From Sporosarcina limicola (GTDB lineage: Bacteria > Bacillota > Bacilli > Bacillales_A > Planococcaceae), in contig NZ_JADBEL010000026.1 of NCBI RefSeq assembly GCF_014873855.1, positions 1-46,887 on the forward strand: a stretch of DNA of 46,887 bases. The letters run 5' to 3'. Shown here piece by piece: positions 26,814 through 35,019 of this stretch. The translations under genes and the position numbers were made by a program. The notes below the pieces were generated by a model, which saw only the letters and a list, made by a program, of their open reading frames with translations, searched no databases and was not told the DNA's origin. Within the stretch, counting starts at the first letter, position 1. Each line of letters starts with the position of its first letter.

Positions 26814-28079
26814 ATGAATTATATTGAGAAAGATAAAGAAAAGTATTGGTATACATTGTTCTTTTTACCCCTTTTTTTCACGCCTAGAGGTTTGTATCAA
26901 AGTTTTGTTACTGCCGACTATTTGCATTTAGGAGATAGTGGTTTTGTATTCCCGATATACTTTTTTATAGGCATATTTATTTTTTTTCTTTTATTGAAGT
27001 CATTTATTTTAAATGGTTCTTTAAGAATAATTTCTTCCGAAATCAAGTTCAATCTACTTATATTAGCCATGGTAGGACTTTTTATCTCTTCAGCAGGGGT
27101 AATAGTTCATTCTGATATATCAGTATACATTAGATATATCCAAATGCTAACAGGATTTGTAGGCTTATTTATTTCTTGGTATCTATTTGAGTATAAGCGT
27201 TTAAATGTTGAAAAGTTTTTCGGTAAATTAGGAATTTTGTATTTTATCATAATAATCTTGAATTACTTGTATTCCTTTAGCCAAGTGGGCTTAGCGAGTT
27301 TTGGACGAGGATTACAACCTTCTTTGGGCATAATAGATATTTACCAAACCCATGTTTATTATCCATTTATCATCAACACGATTCTCTTCATGAGTCTGCC
27401 ATATATAATGAAAAGGTATAAGTATTTATTTTATATATATATAGGTGTGTATTTATTGTATTTATTGAGTTGGCAAGTTCGAGGAGCAATTTTATCTTTT
27501 GCAGTTATGATAGTAATTGCGATTGTTTTTAAGTTTAAACTAATACAAAAAATAGGAATTACTGTATTTTTATTTTTATTCCTTATAGCACTAGTTTATT
27601 ATTTTGACCCCGAGCTAGTCCTAGGTAGATTTTCTAATATTGAAGGGGTTAAAAACTTTAGTGGGAGAACGGATATTTGGTTGTCTGTTTTTACAGACTT
27701 CAATACCTTAAAACTTATATTCGGAAACCTTTATTTTGATCAAGATGGTGTTACAGCACACAATCAGTATATAGAATTATTGGACATGGGTGGTATATTA
27801 CTATTATTATCGCTGCTGGCAGTTTTATTAAATGTATTTTATTTATTATTAAAAACTATAAAAAGTAAAGCAATCAGAAATAGAAATCCAAACTTGCTTT
27901 ACTATATCCTTATATTAATAGTTCAATGGATAATAGATTTTAATGTGAATGTACCGATGAGTAATACTAATCCGTCAATCTTTTATTGGTTTTATTTGAA
28001 TTCAGTTTTTGTAATTTACCATCTAAATAAAAAAGGAAAACCAAGCTTAGCGATGGATAAAAATGATAGAGGTATTTGA
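26814..28079 (+). CDS. wzy: Wzy-type polysaccharide polymerase
   Basis: A 421-residue polytopic membrane protein with roughly eleven hydrophobic segments. A late periplasmic loop contains NFSGRTDIWLSVFTDF and QDGVTAHNQYIELLDMGG, the RxD/HNxY-type pattern of O-antigen polymerases. The start follows AGGAAGG. It is strongly AT-rich, as Wzy genes usually are. It joins the repeat units flipped by the Wzx protein downstream. Confidence 0.85.
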   Translation: MNYIEKDKEKYWYTLFFLPLFFTPRGLYQSFVTADYLHLGDSGFVFPIYFFIGIFIFFLLLKSFILNGSLRIISSEIKFNLLILAMVGLFISSAGVIVHSDISVYIRYIQMLTGFVGLFISWYLFEYKRLNVEKFFGKLGILYFIIIILNYLYSFSQVGLASFGRGLQPSLGIIDIYQTHVYYPFIINTILFMSLPYIMKRYKYLFYIYIGVYLLYLLSWQVRGAILSFAVMIVIAIVFKFKLIQKIGITVFLFLFLIALVYYFDPELVLGRFSNIEGVKNFSGRTDIWLSVFTDFNTLKLIFGNLYFDQDGVTAHNQYIELLDMGGILLLLSLLAVLLNVFYLLLKTIKSKAIRNRNPNLLYYILILIVQWIIDFNVNVPMSNTNPSIFYWFYLNSVFVIYHLNKKGKPSLAMDKNDRGI

Positions 28080-28499
28080 AAGGGTGGTGAAAAAATGTAT
28101 TGGTCTTTTTCATCTATATAAGTTGAACGAAGAATTCCTGTCCAATTGTAACTGTACACTTGAATCGAATAAGTAAAACACGTGTGTAGAGTATTCTAGA
28201 AAGTGAGAACTTAAACTCAACTTATGATAGTGTATAAGCAGAATTTTAAATCTTTTATAGTTATCCAACAGGTATATTTGATTTATTAGTTTCAAATATA
28301 CATGAATAAGAGGTAGATATCCCTTTTTAACTTATACAATAATTCGCCCCAAAAGAATTCCAATGGCTACTTATGGTACGTATATGGTTAATTGGATCAC
28401 TATATGATGTGATTTTTAAGATCGTTTTTAGGGGGAACAACTTTTTCAAGGATTAATTATACAATATATAAAACTATTTACTGGATTGGAACTAATTGA
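28080..28499. other. AT-rich gap in the glycan locus, possibly a decayed gene
   Basis: 420 bases without an intact gene inside an otherwise tightly packed locus. A GTG-led frame near 28083 (VVKKCIGLFHLYKLNEEFL) stops after about 30 codons. A later stretch around 28348-28400 (KRIPMATYGTYMVNW) is protein-like but short. This could be the relic of a transferase, but the identity is not established. Confidence 0.3.
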
Positions 28500-29960
28500 A
28501 TGAAAAAAATTATTATTACTACAATAATTCTTGGACTACTCTCTATAATAACAAAAGTAATGGGATTCTTTAAAGAAATTTTAATAGCAAAGTATTATGG
28601 AACAAGTAAAGTCTTGGATGAATATTTATTATTAATGACGATACCTAATTTTATTCTTAATGTTTTAATGCCGGGACTCGGAATTCTAATAATTACGAAA
28701 ATGATTAATTTTAATGATGATAATTTTCAACAAATAAAAGGAAAAAAAACTTTTCACTTTCCTATATCAAATTCAGATATAAAGTTTATTAGTTTTATTT
28801 TAACTACAATACTTTTAATGAATGTTTTTATAATGGCTATAGTTGGTAACGGAAATCAAATAATATTTAAATATATATTATTGACTTCTATTTCGGTTTT
28901 ATATTTTATTCAAGTTGCTTTTACGTATATCTTTCAATCTACCAAAGAGTTTTATATAGGCTATTATGGTTCGGCGATTCAATTCATTCTTTCTATTACA
29001 ATAATTATATTTGGTTTTGGGGTTATTAGTAGTAGTATTTTGTTGTTAGTATCATTATGTCTTGCATTAATATTTGAAGTATTATTTATATCAATATATT
29101 TTTCAAAACAAAAAATCAAATTTGTAAGGGTTAAGAAAGTTGAAAATAATTATTCGAAAAATCTTTTTGTCGCGGTTATTTCCTTAGGGATAGTTGAAAT
29201 TATTTTCTCAATCACCAAACTAATGGCATATTTCTTAGGAGTTGATGGAAAAGTTAGCTCTATAAATTATGCATATAAAATAATGAATTTCCCATTGTCG
29301 ATTGTATTATTGACACTTTTAACTGTGGTTTTTCCTGAGTTCTCAAAGATGGAAAAAGGGAAAAAAATAAAGGAATTATATAAACTTACTAATCGATTGA
29401 CACATTTTTTACTGATTTCCCTAGGTTTAATTTCTATATTCACTTATTTAAATGCCCATAACATTGTTGAAACTTTATTTTTCAGGGGGGAGTTTACTTA
29501 CCGTAGCGTGAATCAGACTTCATTACTACTTAAATCTATTTATTTGGTTATACCTCTTGTAGGTCTGATATCTATTATAGTAAGGGTTAGATTAGTTGAA
29601 AAGAAAAACAAAGAAATATGGTTAGCAATATTTCTCGGAGTGCTGACATTAGTTATAACACAGACAGTATCAATTGTAATGAAAAGCGAACTTTTGTTTG
29701 ATATGTCTATTACCATAAGCTTTTTTCTAATGACTATAATGGTAGGTTCTAAGTTGTTAGTAAATAGGTTTTTCCTTACCTCTATAATTATTTTAGGAAG
29801 TGGGATAGTAGTTTATTACTGGTTAAGGGTATGCATGATTTATCTAACAGATTTTGATGAAAATATAATATCTTTATTTGCAGACGGTATACTTGTGCTG
29901 CTAGTAGTGTTATTAACTTATCTGTTTTCTATTAAAATGATTAGTCAAAATCCTAAATAA
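28500..29960 (+). CDS. wzx: Wzx flippase, MurJ/MviN-like
   Basis: A 486-residue membrane protein with about 13-14 hydrophobic segments. The N-terminus (GLLSIITKVMGFFKEILIAKYYG) and the inner motif VVFPEFSKMEK match the MurJ/MviN branch of the MOP flippase superfamily. In this locus it should flip the lipid-linked glycan repeat. The ribosome site is weak (TTGGA). Confidence 0.87.
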   Translation: MKKIIITTIILGLLSIITKVMGFFKEILIAKYYGTSKVLDEYLLLMTIPNFILNVLMPGLGILIITKMINFNDDNFQQIKGKKTFHFPISNSDIKFISFILTTILLMNVFIMAIVGNGNQIIFKYILLTSISVLYFIQVAFTYIFQSTKEFYIGYYGSAIQFILSITIIIFGFGVISSSILLLVSLCLALIFEVLFISIYFSKQKIKFVRVKKVENNYSKNLFVAVISLGIVEIIFSITKLMAYFLGVDGKVSSINYAYKIMNFPLSIVLLTLLTVVFPEFSKMEKGKKIKELYKLTNRLTHFLLISLGLISIFTYLNAHNIVETLFFRGEFTYRSVNQTSLLLKSIYLVIPLVGLISIIVRVRLVEKKNKEIWLAIFLGVLTLVITQTVSIVMKSELLFDMSITISFFLMTIMVGSKLLVNRFFLTSIIILGSGIVVYYWLRVCMIYLTDFDENIISLFADGILVLLVVLLTYLFSIKMISQNPK

Positions 29961-30078
29961 TGAAAGAGTAAAATCAAGAGCGTCTTAATAGAATTTGTTG
30001 AAAATCCCATAACTCATAAAGAAGTATGAAGTGAAAGCTCCTGGTTATCAAATATAGTTTAGAAAAGCGGTCATCGTT

Positions 30079-30696
30079 ATGAAAAGATTATTCGATTTTA
30101 TTGTGAGTTTACTAGCCATTGTTCTTTTATCTCTAGTTGTTGGTGTGACAGCTTTACTAATTCGTTTGAAAATCGGTTCACCGGTTTTATTCAAACAACA
30201 ACGTCCTGGACTTGGAGGTATGTCTTTCTATGTCTATAAGTTCCGATCCATGACGGATGAGAGGGATACGTTTGGCGAGTTGTTGTCCGACGATATGCGG
30301 TTGACTTCGTTTGGTAAGGCGGTCCGGAAATTGAGTTTGGACGAACTGCCACAGCTGTGGAATGTGTTAAAGGGCGAAATGAGTTTTGTCGGGCCGAGAC
30401 CGTTGTTAATGGAGTACTTACCATTGTATAGTGAGCGACAAGTAAGACGGCATGATGTGCGTCCGGGCATTACAGGTTGGGCGCAGGTGAATGGCCGGAA
30501 TGCGATTTCGTGGGAAGAAAGGTTTGAGTTGGATGTATGGTATGTGGAGAATCGGTCGTTTTGGTTGGATATCAAGATTTTATGCATGACGGTGTTGAAG
30601 GTGTTCAAGTCGGAAGGCATAAGTCAGGATGGACAGGCGACAATGACGAAGTTTGAGGGGAATACAGCTTCTTCAAGTGAGGGTGATGTGCTGTGA
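30079..30696 (+). CDS. epsL: Initiating phosphoglycosyl transferase, PglC/EpsL family
   Basis: A 205-residue monotopic phosphoglycosyl transferase with an N-terminal re-entrant hydrophobic segment ([19 protein letters not shown]) and [11 protein letters not shown]. The catalytic Asp-Glu pair is in [20 protein letters not shown], followed by VGPRPLL and [14 protein letters not shown]. The small size and the next two genes indicate transfer of diacetyl-bacillosamine-1-phosphate to undecaprenyl phosphate. It lies just right of the AT-rich cassette and has a higher G+C content. Confidence 0.92.
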   Translation: MKRLFDFIVSLLAIVLLSLVVGVTALLIRLKIGSPVLFKQQRPGLGGMSFYVYKFRSMTDERDTFGELLSDDMRLTSFGKAVRKLSLDELPQLWNVLKGEMSFVGPRPLLMEYLPLYSERQVRRHDVRPGITGWAQVNGRNAISWEERFELDVWYVENRSFWLDIKILCMTVLKVFKSEGISQDGQATMTKFEGNTASSSEGDVL

Positions 30697-31331
30697 GGAA
30701 AATTGTAATCATCGGGGATAGTGGCCATGCTAAGGTTATTGCTGATGTTGTGAATTCAAACGATGACATGATGGTGTATGCTAGACTGGATGATAAGTAT
30801 CAAGAGGTTTTCGTAGAAGGTGAACTTTTGAAGGGCCCTGTCAATCATCTGTTTGAATTGATTGGAAGTGACTCTAAGATCCGTATTGTGATTGGAATAG
30901 GATCGAATATCGTCCGAAAGAAAATTGTTTCGAACTTGAAGCTTCCTTCGGAGATGTATGTAAGTGCAATCCATTGTGATGCCATTGTTAGTCCGAGTGC
31001 GGAAATTGGTAATGGTACTGTTGTTATGCCTGGTGCTGTTGTAAATGCGGATGCAAAGATTGGAAATCACGTTATTGTGAATAGTGGAAGTGTTGTGGAG
31101 CATGATTGTGTCGTCGGAGATTACAGTCATATTTCACCTAATGCAGTCTTGACTGGTGGTGTTAGTACCGGTGAAGGGACACATATTGGTGCATCGGCTT
31201 CAATAATACCTTTAAAGAAAGTCGGTACCTGGTCGATTGTCGGTGCGGGTGCTGTCGTTGTCTCGGATATTGAAGATAATGTGACAGTTGTTGGTATGCC
31301 AGCAAGAGTAGTTAAGAGAGAAGGGTTATAA
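30693..31331 (+). CDS. epsM: Acetyltransferase, PglD/EpsM family
   Basis: A 212-residue sugar O/N-acetyltransferase. The N-terminal nucleotide-sugar-binding part ([17 protein letters not shown]) is followed by a left-handed beta-helix of hexapeptide repeats ([20 protein letters not shown], with the conserved HDC in [11 protein letters not shown]). It acetylates the 4-amino group made by the downstream aminotransferase. The GTG start overlaps the previous stop. Confidence 0.92.
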   Translation: MRKIVIIGDSGHAKVIADVVNSNDDMMVYARLDDKYQEVFVEGELLKGPVNHLFELIGSDSKIRIVIGIGSNIVRKKIVSNLKLPSEMYVSAIHCDAIVSPSAEIGNGTVVMPGAVVNADAKIGNHVIVNSGSVVEHDCVVGDYSHISPNAVLTGGVSTGEGTHIGASASIIPLKKVGTWSIVGAGAVVVSDIEDNVTVVGMPARVVKREGL

Positions 31332-32474
31332 TTGACTAAAAGAATATTCCTCTCGTCCCCTCACATGAGTGGGAACGAACAGAAATACATAAATGAAGCA
31401 TTCGAAACAAACTGGATTGCTCCACTGGGACCCAATGTGAATGCGTTTGAAGAAGAGCTAGCTACTTATACAGAGACTCAGGGGGCGGCGGCTACTTCAT
31501 CTGGTACAGCTGCAATACATTTAGCGCTGGAACTCCTTGGGGTTGAACGAGGGGACTCCGTCTTTTGTTCGAGTCTAACGTTCGTCGCAAGTGCGAATCC
31601 GATTCTATATCTGGGTGCGGATCCGGTGTTCATTGATTCGGAAGAAGAGACCTGGAATATGTCTCCGGTTGCTTTGACACGTGCTATGGAAGAAGCAAAG
31701 GCCACCGGGAAACTTCCGAAAGCTGTTATCGTAGTGAATTTGTATGGCCAAAGTGCAAAGATGGATGAACTGATGACGATTTGCGATGGGTACGGCGTTC
31801 CAGTTATCGAGGATGCAGCAGAATCGCTTGGCTCTCTTTATAAAGGAAAGAAGAGCGGCTCGTTGGGCCACTATGGTATTTATTCATTTAACGGAAATAA
31901 AATTATTACAACTTCTGGTGGCGGTATGCTTGTTTCGAACGATGTTGATGCACTGGCACGGTCGCGGTTCTTGGCAACCCAAGCACGGGACGCAGCACCC
32001 CATTATCAACATAGTACGGTCGGCTATAACTACCGCATGAGTAACATTCTTGCAGGTGTCGGACGTGCACAACTTGAGGTGTTGGATGAGCGAGTGAAGG
32101 CAAAACGTGATGTGTTTGATAGATATGTTGAGGCGTTAGGTGGGATCGAAGGCGTTCACTTCATGCCGGAGCTTGAGGGCACGTTTTCAAACCGTTGGCT
32201 TACAACTTTGACATTGGATCCGAATATTGTCAAGATAACGCCTTATGAGCTGATGGATGTCCTTGAAGCGGAGAACATGGAGGCAAGACCTGTATGGAAG
32301 CCGTTGCATCTGCAGCCGCTGTTTGAAGGGTGTAGGTTTTATGGGCATGATGAAGAGTCAGTTGTTAGTGAGCGGTTGTTTGAACAGGGCATTTGTTTGC
32401 CGTCGGGTTCGAATATGACGGTGGAGGAGCAGGAGAGAGTTATTGCTGTTTTGCTAAGTGAATTGAATCGATGA
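31332..32474 (+). CDS. epsN: DegT/DnrJ-type aminotransferase, PglE/EpsN family
   Basis: A 380-residue PLP-dependent sugar aminotransferase. It begins IFLSSPHMSGNEQKYI and contains SGTAAIHLALELLG, IEDAAESLGS, the PLP lysine K190 in SFNGNKIIT, and YNYRMSNILAG. The start is TTG directly after the previous stop, following AGAGAAGGG. It converts the CapD product to the 4-amino sugar. A damaged copy of its 3' end lies at 42558. Confidence 0.93.
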   Translation: MTKRIFLSSPHMSGNEQKYINEAFETNWIAPLGPNVNAFEEELATYTETQGAAATSSGTAAIHLALELLGVERGDSVFCSSLTFVASANPILYLGADPVFIDSEEETWNMSPVALTRAMEEAKATGKLPKAVIVVNLYGQSAKMDELMTICDGYGVPVIEDAAESLGSLYKGKKSGSLGHYGIYSFNGNKIITTSGGGMLVSNDVDALARSRFLATQARDAAPHYQHSTVGYNYRMSNILAGVGRAQLEVLDERVKAKRDVFDRYVEALGGIEGVHFMPELEGTFSNRWLTTLTLDPNIVKITPYELMDVLEAENMEARPVWKPLHLQPLFEGCRFYGHDEESVVSERLFEQGICLPSGSNMTVEEQERVIAVLLSELNR

Positions 32475-32483
32475 AAAAGAAGG

Positions 32484-32531
32484 TCCACCCATTTTCAGTC
32501 TGTTATGCAGGCATGAAGTGGGTGGTTTTTT
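32484..32531 (+). terminator. Terminator of the glycan locus
   Basis: CCACCCA...TGGGTGG stem followed by TTTTTTT, ten bases after the aminotransferase stop. Confidence 0.8.
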
Positions 32532-32789
32532 TGTGATGAAATCATACTATTCTTATATTTGAAATAGATATGTTATAAAATGGAACAAAAAGCTTTAAAT
32601 TGGCAGCTTTTGATTAGAAAACTCCCGTTTCGCTGAATTCTGATGGGACTATTAATCCCGTTAATGAGGAAGAAGCTAGATATACCAACGGATTAAACTG
32701 TGTGAGAGACTGGCACGCGGTATTAGAAAGTAGTCATCGCTTTTCCATAATGAAAATGCTAAACTAAGAACAGCAGTTGCATAAAGCGG
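32532..32789. other. Intergenic region and toxin copy 1 promoter region
   Basis: No gene is seen up to about 32720. From about 32730 the sequence is shared with the leaders of the other three toxin copies. An extended -10-like TGCTAAACT lies near 32757-32765, so the mRNA should begin at about 32770. A copy of a short dispersed repeat lies at 32698-32720. Confidence 0.4.
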
Positions 32790-32824
32790 ATGGGCGGTTG
32801 ACACTCCCTTGAGAAAGGGGGTGT
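32790..32824 (+). promoter_or_regulatory. Toxin leader: SD-masking hairpin and 5'-3' pairing element
   Basis: The leader has two parts: ATGGGCGGTT, complementary to the mRNA tail, and the ACACTCCCTT/AAGGGGGTGT stem that hides the ribosome site. Copies 2 and 3 keep both elements, while copy 4 lacks one G of the first. Confidence 0.65.
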
Positions 32825-32830
32825 TATAGA

Positions 32831-32950
32831 ATGATAACTTATGAAGCTATGACGAATATACTGTTACAATTCGGTATATTCCTTGCTACAGCATTAACAG
32901 CTGTTGTGGCAATTATAGTAGCGATTGTTATCATGACTAAAAAAGAGTAA
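32831..32950 (+). CDS. Holin-like type I toxin, copy 1 (39 aa)
   Basis: A 39-residue single-span hydrophobic peptide: MITYEAMTNILLQF start, an AVVAIIVAIVI core and an MTKKE tail. This is the pattern of the putative holin-like toxin family (TxpA/BsrG-type). AAAGGGGGTG is the ribosome site, and it is masked by a ten-pair hairpin (ACACTCCCTT, GAGA loop, AAGGGGGTGT; 32801-32824). The leader ATGGGCGGTT (32790-32799) is exactly complementary to AACCGCCCAT (32949-32958) at the stop codon, so the mRNA ends can pair. A convergent RNA promoter lies at 33100. It appears intact. Confidence 0.85.
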   Translation: MITYEAMTNILLQFGIFLATALTAVVAIIVAIVIMTKKE

Positions 32951-33094
32951 CCGCCCATTACCTTTCACCAGGATACAAATGGGGGGTACTCTTTTTTGAA
33001 CACTCTTTTGTTACAACTGGTCAATCGCACTTCAAGCGGTATGTTACTTGCTACTAGCTGGACGTTTCTCAGACGTTCAGCTTTTCTTATTATA
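32935..33094 (-). ncRNA. Antisense RNA (antitoxin) of toxin copy 1
   Basis: The minus-strand promoter is TGGTATAAT (extended -10; hexamer 33100-33105). The predicted RNA begins with the stem AGCTGGACGT/ACGTTCAGCT (33056-33082). It ends at the shared hairpin AAAAGAGTA...TACTCTTTT (32941-32995), overlapping the toxin 3' end. The convergent layout matches RatA/SR4-type antitoxins. There is no expression evidence. Confidence 0.65.
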
Positions 33095-33099
33095 TGTTG

Positions 33100-33105
33100 A
33101 TTATA
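33100..33105 (-). promoter_or_regulatory. Extended -10 of antitoxin RNA 1
   Basis: TG-G-TATAAT on the minus strand. The same sequence is found at 34134-34139 and 34603-34608 on the plus strand. Confidence 0.65.
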
Positions 33106-33306
33106 CCATATTCATACGAAAAGAATACCAAAAAGGTCGGTTCGTTATGATTGTTTGACATTAGGTAGGTGCTTGGCGTGACTGTCCCAAAATGTTGTCT
33201 AGAAAGTAGCCATCGCGTTTCCATAATGAAAACGCTAAACTAAGAACAGCAGTTGCATAAAGCGGATGGGCGGTTGACACTCCCTTGAGAAAGGGGGTGT
33301 TATAGA

Positions 33307-33489
33307 ATGATAACTTATGAAGCTATGACGAATATACTGTTACAATTCGGTATATTCCTTGCTACAGCATTAACAGCTGTTGTGGCAATTATAGTAGCAA
33401 TGGTTATCACTCAACTTTCGGAGTTGATTAACCCTATTGAAAACGCATTAAAACAAGGTTTACGACCTGTTGTTGAACGGGAAATATAG
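33307..33489 (+). pseudogene. Holin-like type I toxin, copy 2, 3' end replaced by an IS remnant
   Basis: The first ~31 codons are almost identical to copy 1 (MITYEAMTNILLQF...VAIIVA), with the same leader. After VITQL the sequence departs and reads through 26 foreign codons (PIENALKQGLRPVVEREI) to a TAG. The normal tail, the terminator hairpin and the convergent antitoxin gene are gone. The encoded 60-residue chimera would still carry the membrane helix but lacks a cis antitoxin. It is probably inactive or weakly expressed. Confidence 0.75.
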
Positions 33490-33553
33490 AAAACATCCGA
33501 TTTCTTTGGTGAAATAAAGGTTCGACACCAGCCAAAGAAAGGATGTTTTCTAT
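33486..33553. repeat. Long inverted repeat at the left side of the TnpB remnant
   Basis: TAGAAAACATCC (33487-33498) and GGATGTTTTCTA (33541-33552), with inner TTTCTTTGGTG/CACCAGCCAAAGAAA pairing. A hairpin of this kind next to tnpB is consistent with an IS200/IS605-type end, or with an unrelated structure carried by the insert. Confidence 0.55.
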
Positions 33554-34110
33554 GTCTTCCATTTTACCAGATTCAATTCAACATGACCACCCAAAATCTC
33601 GATTTTTTACACCAATCCAATATTCGGTAGGAGAGAGGTATCTCAGCGCTTATTCTCATTCAATTCATCTTTTGGCTCGTCCTTCAGGGGAAAAACCTTT
33701 ATCGGACGCTGGAATCTGGGCGTTGTCCCGATGCGTCCGAAAAAGATGTTGTATATGTGGATTTAGGTTTAAAAGTACCTGCGGCGGTCATCATAGACGA
33801 TGACAAGGCTCGCTTCTTTGGGAACTGGAGACTAAACAATTATATGAAACGTAAATTTCGTAGTATCCGAAAAAAGTTAGGGAAACAAAATAAAGTAAAT
33901 GCCATTCGCCAACTTGATGATAAAGAACAAAGATGGATGCAAAATCAAGACCATAAAGTAAGCCGTGAAATTGTGGATTTTGCAACCGCCAATACAATCT
34001 CTGTCATTCGATTAGAACAACTAACGATTAAGGTAACATCGCATGCCAATTACCGATACTTTTTAAAGTCGGCAAGATTAAAACCAAATCATAACAAGCC
34101 AAATTTTTTG
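33552..34110 (+). pseudogene. TnpB (IS200/IS605 family) remnant
   Basis: From about 33750 the frame reads VVYVDLGLKVPAAVIIDDD, then RSIRKKLGKQNKVNAIR, KEQRWMQNQDHKVSREIVDFA and SVIRLEQLTI. These are typical middle segments of TnpB, including the first RuvC-like aspartate (DLGLK) and the RLEQL acidic region. Upstream, related sequence is out of frame. The C-terminal zinc finger and last catalytic aspartate are missing, because the element ends abruptly in the antitoxin 3 promoter. It is a dead fragment inserted in toxin copy 2. Confidence 0.75.
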
Positions 34111-34133
34111 GTATTCTTTTCGTATGAATATGG

Positions 34134-34139
34134 TATAAT
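34134..34139 (+). promoter_or_regulatory. Extended -10 of antitoxin RNA 3
   Basis: TGGTATAATC as in the other copies, directly right of the TnpB remnant. Confidence 0.6.
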
Positions 34140-34145
34140 CAACAT

Positions 34146-34305
34146 ATAATAAGAAAAGCTGAACGTCTACGAAACGTCCAGCTAGTAGCAATTAACATTC
34201 CGCTTGAAGTGCGGCTAACCAAGTGTATCAAAAGAGTGTTTAAAAAAAGAGTAACCCCCATTTGGTTCCTGTGGTAGGAATGGGCGGTTACTTCTTTTTG
34301 TTGGT
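34146..34305 (+). ncRNA. Antisense RNA (antitoxin) of toxin copy 3
   Basis: It begins with the conserved AGCTGAACGT/ACGTCCAGCT stem. It ends at the hairpin AAAGAGTAACCCCCATT...AATGGGCGGTTACTTCTTTTT, which overlaps the 3' end of the minus-strand toxin. Confidence 0.6.
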
Positions 34306-34401
34306 AAGGAGAACAATCAATGCAATAATAGCTGTTGCCATTGTTGCGAATGCTATAAAAGCTTGGAATAGCATATTCATTGCCTCATAAGTTACCATCA
34401 T
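34288..34401 (-). CDS. Holin-like type I toxin, copy 3 (37 aa)
   Basis: A diverged family member: MMVTYEAMNMLFQAF start, an ATAIIALIVLL core and an NKKK tail. The ribosome site AAAGGGGGTG is masked by ACACTCCCTTTT. Leader TGGGCGGTT and tail AACCGCCCA pair over nine bases even though the protein has diverged from copy 1. The start may be either of two adjacent ATGs (34401 or 34398). It appears intact. Confidence 0.82.
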   Translation of the reverse strand: MMVTYEAMNMLFQAFIAFATMATAIIALIVLLTNKKK

Positions 34402-34602
34402 GTATAAACACCCCCTTTCTTAAAAGGGAGTGTTAACCGCCCACACGCTTTATGCAACTGCTGTTCTTAGTTTAGCATTGTCATTGCGGAAAAGCGAAGG
34501 CTACTTTCTAGGAGAGTTTTGAGTCAGTCGGGCTATCCACTCGCCTAAAGTTAAACAATCATAACGAATCGAACTTTTAGTATTCTTTTCGTATGAATAT
34601 GG

Positions 34603-34608
34603 TATAAT
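34603..34608 (+). promoter_or_regulatory. Extended -10 of antitoxin RNA 4
   Basis: TGGTATAATC in the same context as the antitoxin 1 and 3 promoters. Confidence 0.6.
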
Positions 34609-34614
34609 CAACAT

Positions 34615-34778
34615 ATAATAAGAAAAGCTGAACGTCTACGAAACGTCCAGCTAGTAGCTAGTAGCAAGTAACATACCGCATGAAGTGCGGTTGACCGATT
34701 GTATTGAAGGTGTTGAAAAAGAGTACCCCCCAATTTACGACCTCGGTAAAGGTAATGGGTGGTTACTCTTTTTTATTC
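34615..34778 (+). ncRNA. Antisense RNA (antitoxin) of toxin copy 4
   Basis: The conserved 5' stem (AGCTGAACGT/ACGTCCAGCT) is followed by a small duplicated GCTAGTA. The RNA runs to the hairpin AAAAAGAGTACC...GGTTACTCTTTTTT overlapping the toxin end. Confidence 0.6.
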
Positions 34779-34882
34779 ATGATAACAATCGCAACTATAA
34801 TTGCCACAACAGTTGTTAACGCTGTAGCAAGGAATAAACCAAATTGTAATAGTATACTCATCATAGCCTCATAAGTTATCAT
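34763..34882 (-). CDS. Holin-like type I toxin, copy 4 (39 aa)
   Basis: It is nearly identical to copy 1 (MITYEAMMSILLQF start, TVVAIIVAIVI core, MNKKE tail). The SD-masking stem is intact. The leader reads GATGGCGGTT (one G fewer) and the tail AACCACCCAT, so the 5'-3' pairing is weakened compared with copies 1 and 3. A convergent antitoxin RNA is present. Confidence 0.83.
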   Translation of the reverse strand: MITYEAMMSILLQFGLFLATALTTVVAIIVAIVIMNKKE

Positions 34883-34995
34883 AATATATAACACCCCCTT
34901 TCTCAAGGGAGTGTCAACCGCCATCCGCTTTATGCAACTGCTGTTCTTAGTTTAGCATTTTCATTATGGAAAAGCGATGGCTACTTTCTTACAAA

Positions 34996-35019
34996 CACGT
35001 GCCGGTCACTCACGCAACT
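34996..35019. repeat. Short dispersed repeat (GTCACTCACNCAACT core)
   Basis: CGTGCCGGTCACTCACGCAACT. Related copies lie at 44813-44838 and, inverted, at 42381-42403 and 32698-32720. All lie in the accessory right part of the window. Confidence 0.45.

Noticed and set aside
33543..33803. 86-codon plus-strand frame at the start of the TnpB remnant
   Set aside because: Only its first part may be real TnpB N-terminal sequence. It leaves the TnpB frame before the VDLGLK motif, so it is not a separate gene.
32698..34985. CRISPR-like repeated architecture
   Set aside because: The repeats are ~200-base toxin-antitoxin units in both orientations, not short regular repeats with spacers.
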